Assembly (NCBI GenBank): GCA_036336795.1
Contig: JAYZFL010000016.1
Coordinates: 1 to 45,804 of the forward strand
From: UBA822 sp036336795
GTDB taxonomy: Bacteria; Gemmatimonadota; Gemmatimonadetes; Longimicrobiales; Gaopeijiaceae
Length of the DNA stretch: 45,804 nt
Direction: 5' to 3'
The translations under genes and the position numbers were made by a program. The first letter of the stretch is position 1. Every line of letters starts with the position of its first letter. Shown one piece after another: positions 41,766 to 45,804 of the stretch. The notes under the pieces are model-generated. The model did not search any database and was not told the DNA's origin. It saw only the letters and a list, made by a program, of their open reading frames with translations.

Positions 41766-41940
41766 AGTCGTTCTCCTCCTGGTTGTTTGGTGGTTCCAGT
41801 CCGAGCGCACGAGGGTATCGGTTCACGGCGACTATCTGGATTAACCACAGTCTCGGGGAGACGAAATCCCCCCCCCACCACCATGCCCACCGAGACAGTG
41901 AGGCGCAAGGTGGGTCTTGAGGTTAAATCTAGCCGAGCAG

Positions 41941-41970
41941 TTGACATAACTTTGGGGAGAAGGGTAAATG
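41941..41970 (+). promoter_or_regulatory. Candidate promoter of the amidase gene
   Basis: A perfect -35 box TTGACA (41941-41946) is followed after 17-18 bases by a weak -10 region (GTAAATG). It lies about 75-100 bases before the amidase start. A run of nine C near 41878 lies farther upstream in this 278-bp divergent gap. Confidence 0.38.
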
Positions 41971-42043
41971 ACTCCATGGGTACGGAAGCAATTTTCTTTC
42001 AATTCCAGTTCTCCGAGGTCTCAAGGTCCGACTCGAGAAAACC

Positions 42044-43414
42044 GTGATGGCGGGCATCCAAGGTCTCACGGCCATCCAGATCAGGAAGGGTTTATCTGCC
42101 GGGAAGTTCACAGCTGTGGATGTCGTAGAGTCCTTGTTAGCTCGAATCGAGGCGGTTGATCCACAGCTTCAGGCGTGGGTGCACGTCCACCGGGACGGTG
42201 CGTTGGCGGACGCCGAAGAAAGCCAGAGGATATTGGAGAGCGGGTCGTCGATAGGACTTCTTCACGGTGTACCGATCGGCCTCAAGGACATCATCCACTC
42301 CCGAGGAATTCCCACGACGGCATGCTCTGAGGTCTACGAGACTACTGTGCCATCCTACGATGCGACGGCGATTGGACTGTTGAAAGGGGCTGGGGCGATC
42401 GTGCTCGGCAAGACGGTCACGACAGAATTCGCATGGACTGATCCACCGCCTACCAAAAATCCTTGGAATGCCGACCATACGCCTGGGGGATCCAGTAGCG
42501 GGTCTGCGGTGTCGGTCTCCACGAACATGTGTCCGGTGGCCCTGGGCACGCAGACGATAGGCTCAGTGCTTCGTCCGGCTTCGTACAACGGCGTTGTCGG
42601 TTTCAAACCCACCTTCGGCCGTGTGAGTCGCCACGGTGTCGTGCCCTTCAGTCGATCGTTGGACACTGTGGGCTGGATGACGCGGTCTGTAGAAGATGCG
42701 GCGATACTGCTGCAGGTTATGGCAGGTGCTGATCCCAGGGACCCGGTCACATCGCACTTGCCCACTGGCGACTACCTTTCGGAGTTGGAGTCAGGTGGGC
42801 CACCGCGGATCGGCTTACTACGAGGGTTCTTCATGGACGAGGCCGACAGTGAAACGCAAGAGCATGTCGAGGGTGTTGCGGCAAAGTTTGCTCGGGAGGG
42901 TGCCACAATCGAAGAATTATTTCCCCCGGAAAGCTTGGGGTCGGCGCTTGAGGATCAACGAGTGATCGCGATTTCTGAAGGTGCGGCCGTTCATCAAGAG
43001 GTGTTCGAGAAACATGCTGCTCGGTACCGTCCTCTCCTCAGGGAGACCTTGCGAGAGGGTCTGAGCATCAAGTCCGTCACGTATTCTCAAGCGCAGGAGC
43101 GCCGCGGTCACTTCTGCGTCGACATGCAATTCCTCTCTGAGCGGGCTGATATATTGCTTACGCCGACCACACCGTCTCCGGCTCTGCCCGATCTGACGAA
43201 CACGGGGAACGCCATGTTCCAGGGACCGTGGACGTCTTGTGGGCTTCCGACTATCACACTGCCTTCGGGAGTGGCGACCTCCGGACTACCACTCGGAATT
43301 CAACTTGTGGCGAGCTCATTCGAGGAGGGAAGGCTGTTTTCAGCTGCCCGGTGGTGCGAGGATGTCTTGGACGTCAGTCTGTCCCCACCCCTTGGAGAAA
43401 TAGTCTCCCGGTGA
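42044..43414 (+). CDS. Amidase signature family protein (GatA-like)
   Basis: A 456-residue amidase signature enzyme, cleaving amide bonds with a Ser-cisSer-Lys triad. Lys81 lies in GVPIGLKDIIHSRG, the Ser cluster 150-152 in TPGGSSSGSA, and the nucleophile Ser174 in GTQTIGSVLRPAS. The residue before GS is Ile where GatA has Gly. It lacks a signal peptide. It might be a GatA, but no gatB or gatC is nearby, and an amidase for an organic amide is more likely. GTG at 42044 and ATG at 42047 are both possible starts. It may share a transcript with the next gene about 100 bp downstream. Confidence 0.85.
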   Translation: MMAGIQGLTAIQIRKGLSAGKFTAVDVVESLLARIEAVDPQLQAWVHVHRDGALADAEESQRILESGSSIGLLHGVPIGLKDIIHSRGIPTTACSEVYETTVPSYDATAIGLLKGAGAIVLGKTVTTEFAWTDPPPTKNPWNADHTPGGSSSGSAVSVSTNMCPVALGTQTIGSVLRPASYNGVVGFKPTFGRVSRHGVVPFSRSLDTVGWMTRSVEDAAILLQVMAGADPRDPVTSHLPTGDYLSELESGGPPRIGLLRGFFMDEADSETQEHVEGVAAKFAREGATIEELFPPESLGSALEDQRVIAISEGAAVHQEVFEKHAARYRPLLRETLREGLSIKSVTYSQAQERRGHFCVDMQFLSERADILLTPTTPSPALPDLTNTGNAMFQGPWTSCGLPTITLPSGVATSGLPLGIQLVASSFEEGRLFSAARWCEDVLDVSLSPPLGEIVSR

Positions 43415-43512
43415 GGTGAGATAGTGGATTGTCGATACCGGGTGCTCCTTGCGTCCGGACAGCGCCGGAAGGGACCTTGCGGAAACGCTCCGGAGGCTCG
43501 AGAGAGGGGGTC

Positions 43513-44937
43513 ATGATGATAGCGCATCTTAGATCAACGTTGATCACGGCGGTCTTACTTTCGATCCTAGTTCAGCTTCCCCTGGTTGGCCAACAAATTG
43601 TGATTCGGGGTGGACACGTCTTTGACGGGATTCGAAACCGCTCCATTCCTAACTCGGGCATCGTCATTCAGTCGGGGAAGTTCCTTGAGGTTGACGCTCG
43701 GCTCAGTGGGCGAGACTTCGGAGATCTCGAGGTAATTGATTTGTCGGATAACGACTATGTTATCCCCGGCATTTTCGATCTCCATGCGCACTATGCCATG
43801 GATCTCTTTGGTGAGGGGAGGGTGGACGAGAGAGTGGGGTATCCGACTCTCTTCCTCGCCAACGGCGTGACGTCCACCTTCCCAGGTGGTGAAGTCGATC
43901 CCGAAGAGATGCGCGAGCTCAGAATGCGCATTGATCGGGGTGAGGCGATCGGACCGCGGATATTCAACTCCGGTCCATATTTTGGATCTTGGCGTGTGGG
44001 GTGGGATCCGGATATGAGCACTCAACGGATATATGCTGAGGTGGACCACTGGGTGGAGCAGGGGGTGCGCGCCTTCAAGGCGAAAGGTATCACGTCGGGA
44101 CACCTCCGTGCGCTTATTGAACGCTCACACCTGCACGGTGCAACTGTTACCGGTCATCTTGGTTCTGGATTCCGAGGCACGGTCAATCCTAGAGACGCCA
44201 TCCTGATGGGTATCGATCGGGTCGAGCACTTTCTTGGGGGCGACGCGATGCCGCCCGATCGATCTGCTTACCAGTCGCTTGTGGACCTTGACCCTCGATC
44301 GGAAGAGTTCGACTCCGTCACGGCTCTGTATATCCGCCATAACGTGTTCTTCGACGCCACCCTATCTGCCTACGGATACTATGGTGAGCGTGATCCGGAT
44401 GTGTACACGTACTTTGCGGAAGAAAGCAAGTATTTCACTCCGTATATGGCTGGGCTTCTACGAAAGCGTCCACCGAGGGAGGTCAACGAACAATTCGAAG
44501 CCATCTATTGGAAGAAACGAGAGACGATTAAGGCGTTCTATGATGCGGGTGGGGCGCATCTGATCACTTTAGGCACCGATCATCCCAGTTGGGGCGAGTT
44601 TCTCTCACCGTTCTCAGCTCATCGGGAATTGATATCTTTCGTGCGCTCGGGCATTCCTCCGGCAGCAGCTCTGAAGATCGCGACTATAAACGGGGCGCGG
44701 GCGATGCACGTAGGGGATTTCCTAGGGTCTATCGAGGCTGGGAAGATCGCAGATCTTGTGATCGTGCGAGGCGACCCACTCTCGGAAATCCGCAATGTAC
44801 GAAATGTGAGATGGGTGATGAAGGCTGGTCGCTTGTATGATCCGGTCGAGCTGATGCGTTCGGTCGAAGGGACCATCGGGCCTCGGGGTCCAGATGATGA
44901 AGCTAATTGGAGGCCGCTTGGCCGTGATCCAAGCTAG
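43513..44937 (+). CDS. Exported amidohydrolase family protein
   Basis: A metal-dependent amidohydrolase of 474 residues with a signal peptide (residues 1-27, ending near VGQQ). The fold shows HAH at 91-93 (FDLHAHYAMD), a possible metal-bridging Lys in FKAKGITSG, His in VTGHLGSG, His in RVEHFLG and the final Asp in GTDHPSWG, followed by IEAGKIADLVIVRGDP. These match the imidazolonepropionase/prolidase-like group, so a peptide or cyclic amide is a likely substrate. ATG at 43513 follows GAGAGGGGG; the longer frame from 43429 lacks a signal at its start. Confidence 0.85.
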   Translation: MMIAHLRSTLITAVLLSILVQLPLVGQQIVIRGGHVFDGIRNRSIPNSGIVIQSGKFLEVDARLSGRDFGDLEVIDLSDNDYVIPGIFDLHAHYAMDLFGEGRVDERVGYPTLFLANGVTSTFPGGEVDPEEMRELRMRIDRGEAIGPRIFNSGPYFGSWRVGWDPDMSTQRIYAEVDHWVEQGVRAFKAKGITSGHLRALIERSHLHGATVTGHLGSGFRGTVNPRDAILMGIDRVEHFLGGDAMPPDRSAYQSLVDLDPRSEEFDSVTALYIRHNVFFDATLSAYGYYGERDPDVYTYFAEESKYFTPYMAGLLRKRPPREVNEQFEAIYWKKRETIKAFYDAGGAHLITLGTDHPSWGEFLSPFSAHRELISFVRSGIPPAAALKIATINGARAMHVGDFLGSIEAGKIADLVIVRGDPLSEIRNVRNVRWVMKAGRLYDPVELMRSVEGTIGPRGPDDEANWRPLGRDPS

Positions 44938-45009
44938 ATATCAGGAGAACCATGTAACTTGCGGGGTTCTTTCGTCCGCGGGTGCCGACGCGCTAGATTG
45001 ACCAAGCAG

Positions 45010-45042
45010 GCCGCCCCCTCGGGCTGGAACCGGGAGGGCGGC
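45010..45042 (+). terminator. Hairpin after the amidohydrolase gene
   Basis: GCCGCCC (45010-45016) pairs with GGGCGGC (45036-45042), with partial pairing inside, followed by TTCTCTC. It is a reasonable terminator between the amidohydrolase and greA genes, although the T-run is short. Confidence 0.5.
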
Positions 45043-45103
45043 TTCTCTCATCCAGGCCACCCTAGGCCTGCCACTTCACTAAGCCTGTTGGGGTCGTTGG
45101 TTC

Positions 45104-45592
45104 ATGTTGGAAGAGATTCGCAACAAGATCGAGACGGAGATCGGAGAGCTCGTGCACGAGCTCAATGTGCTGTTGCCTGAGAGGATCGAAAAGGCTGTTG
45201 AGCTCGGCGACCTGAGGGAGAACGCTGAATACAAGTCAGCCCTTGAGAGGCAGCAGTTCGTCCAAGTACGGATCGCACATTTGACGCAACGCATGTCAGA
45301 GCTCGCCAAGATCGACGTGGAGAAGATGCCTCATGACAGGGTCGGTTTTGGATCACGAGTTGAGATCCACGACTTGGGGATGGACGAAGTGATGAGTTTC
45401 ACGATCGTCGCTGGCGACTTCATGGATCTGGATGGTGGACAGGTCTCGCTGGCCTCGCCAATCGGTCGAGGGTTGCTGGGTGCCCGAAAGGGGGAAGAGG
45501 TGACAATCGGACTTCCGGTGGGTGAGCGGCGCTTCAAAGTGCTCGACCTAGTCACCTTGCCCGATCAATTGGGAGTCGAAAAGAGTAGGTAA
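45104..45592 (+). CDS. greA: Transcription elongation factor GreA
   Basis: GreA binds the secondary channel of RNA polymerase and stimulates cleavage of backtracked RNA. It has 162 residues. The N-terminal coiled coil holds the catalytic acidic tip in LGDLRENAEYKSALERQQ, and the C-terminal FKBP-like domain includes GQVSLASPIGRGLLGARKGEEVTI. The usual GDLSENAEYHAA is slightly changed. GreB is the other member, but the tip sequence and length favour GreA. ATG at 45104 lies after a terminator-like hairpin. Confidence 0.93.
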   Translation: MLEEIRNKIETEIGELVHELNVLLPERIEKAVELGDLRENAEYKSALERQQFVQVRIAHLTQRMSELAKIDVEKMPHDRVGFGSRVEIHDLGMDEVMSFTIVAGDFMDLDGGQVSLASPIGRGLLGARKGEEVTIGLPVGERRFKVLDLVTLPDQLGVEKSR

Positions 45593-45610
45593 ATTCAGCT
45601 AGGAGGGCTC

Positions 45611-45804
45611 GTGGCCCGCACCGAATCGACAATGGCGGTTCTAGGGATGACAGCTCCTAGCTTCGCACTACCGGACACAGAGGGACGCATCGTATCTGTC
45701 GAAAGCTTTGTTGGTGCGACAGGCCTGTTAGTGATGTTTCTCTGTAACCACTGCCCCTTCGTGAAGCATCTTCGTCTGGAACTGGCGAACTTCATTCGGA
45801 AATA
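45611..45804 (+). CDS. Thioredoxin-like (AhpC/TSA family) protein, N-terminal part
   Basis: The first 64 or so residues of a protein cut by the window end. It begins with GTG, which has GGAGG five bases upstream. The segment MTAPSFALPDTEGRIVSV is typical of AhpC/TSA or TlpA-like proteins, and MFLCNHCPFVKHL contains a CxxC redox motif (CNHC). This form is seen in a group of thioredoxin-like proteins of unknown substrate. It follows greA by 18 bp. Confidence 0.75.
   Translation, partial: MARTESTMAVLGMTAPSFALPDTEGRIVSVESFVGATGLLVMFLCNHCPFVKHLRLELANFIRK

Noticed and set aside
41874..41886. Run of nine C as a phase-variable tract
   Set aside because: It lies in a gap between divergent genes, not in a reading frame, and no promoter spacing clearly depends on it; single-sequence data cannot show variation.
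42044..43414. GatA subunit of Asp/Glu-tRNA amidotransferase
   Set aside because: No gatB or gatC is nearby and the active-site context differs (TIGSVLRPAS).
1..45804. Mobile elements, CRISPR arrays, tRNA or rRNA genes
   Set aside because: No transposase, integrase, regular repeat-spacer pattern or cloverleaf-like sequence with CCA end was recognised on reading both strands.

Overview
This window looks like a chromosomal segment of a Gram-negative, menaquinone-using, probably aerobic or facultative heterotroph. Every protein-coding gene I recognise is an ordinary bacterial one, and I see no phage, transposon, CRISPR array, rRNA or tRNA. An outer-membrane DUF5916/CBM9-type barrel, many exported amidohydrolase-type enzymes, frequent TTG/GTG starts and several Tat substrates would fit Gemmatimonadota or a neighbouring phylum. 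That placement is inference from gene content only.

Layout. (1) 1-1955 (+): the end of a membrane-bound formate dehydrogenase operon, with the Fe-S subunit (cut at the window edge), the cytochrome b subunit and the FdhE maturation factor. (2) 1956-10949: a branched-chain amino acid locus made of two convergent operons, ilvC-ilvE-ilvD (+) and leuA-leuB-leuC-leuD (-), which meet with 6 bp between their stop codons. Each first gene is preceded by a terminator-like hairpin and by short reading frames with Leu/Val/Ile codons, which suggests transcription attenuation. The acetolactate synthase genes ilvB/ilvN are not here. (3) 11039-13661 (+): a divergent YchF-type GTPase and a sodium:solute symporter. 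(4) 13707-17409 (-): an FGE-fold protein without the catalytic cysteines, an NqrB/RnfD-like (UnbU-like) membrane protein with a C-terminal cysteine-rich Sel1-like region, and an exported beta-propeller protein. (5) 17647-20722 (-): lutA-lutB-lutC for L-lactate oxidation. (6) 20887-27256 (+): menF-menD-menB-menA-menE for menaquinone synthesis, without menC or menH. (7) 27385-30327 (+): tyrS, purE and a DDAH/arginine-deiminase-like hydrolase.

(8) 30495-34268 (+) is the most interesting block. It is a compact sulfur-trafficking operon: a Tat-exported VOC protein, a two-domain rhodanese with a probable non-AUG start, a TsuA/YeeE-type thiosulfate permease, a TsuB/TusA-like sulfur carrier, and a second two-domain rhodanese that is a predicted lipoprotein. 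A 23-bp perfect inverted repeat closes it. (9) 34390-40181 (-): a Tat-exported HisC-like aminotransferase, a Tat-exported dienelactone hydrolase, a DUF5916 outer-membrane protein and an exported creatininase-family protein. (10) 40451-45804: a secreted jelly-roll-like protein, a cytochrome c', an amidase, an exported amidohydrolase, GreA and the start of a thioredoxin-like protein.

The formate and lactate dehydrogenase systems would both deliver electrons to the quinone pool, and the men cluster would make that quinone. The exported hydrolases and the sulfur module point to scavenging of organic nitrogen and reduced sulfur. Functional statements rest on family recognition by eye; no searches were run.
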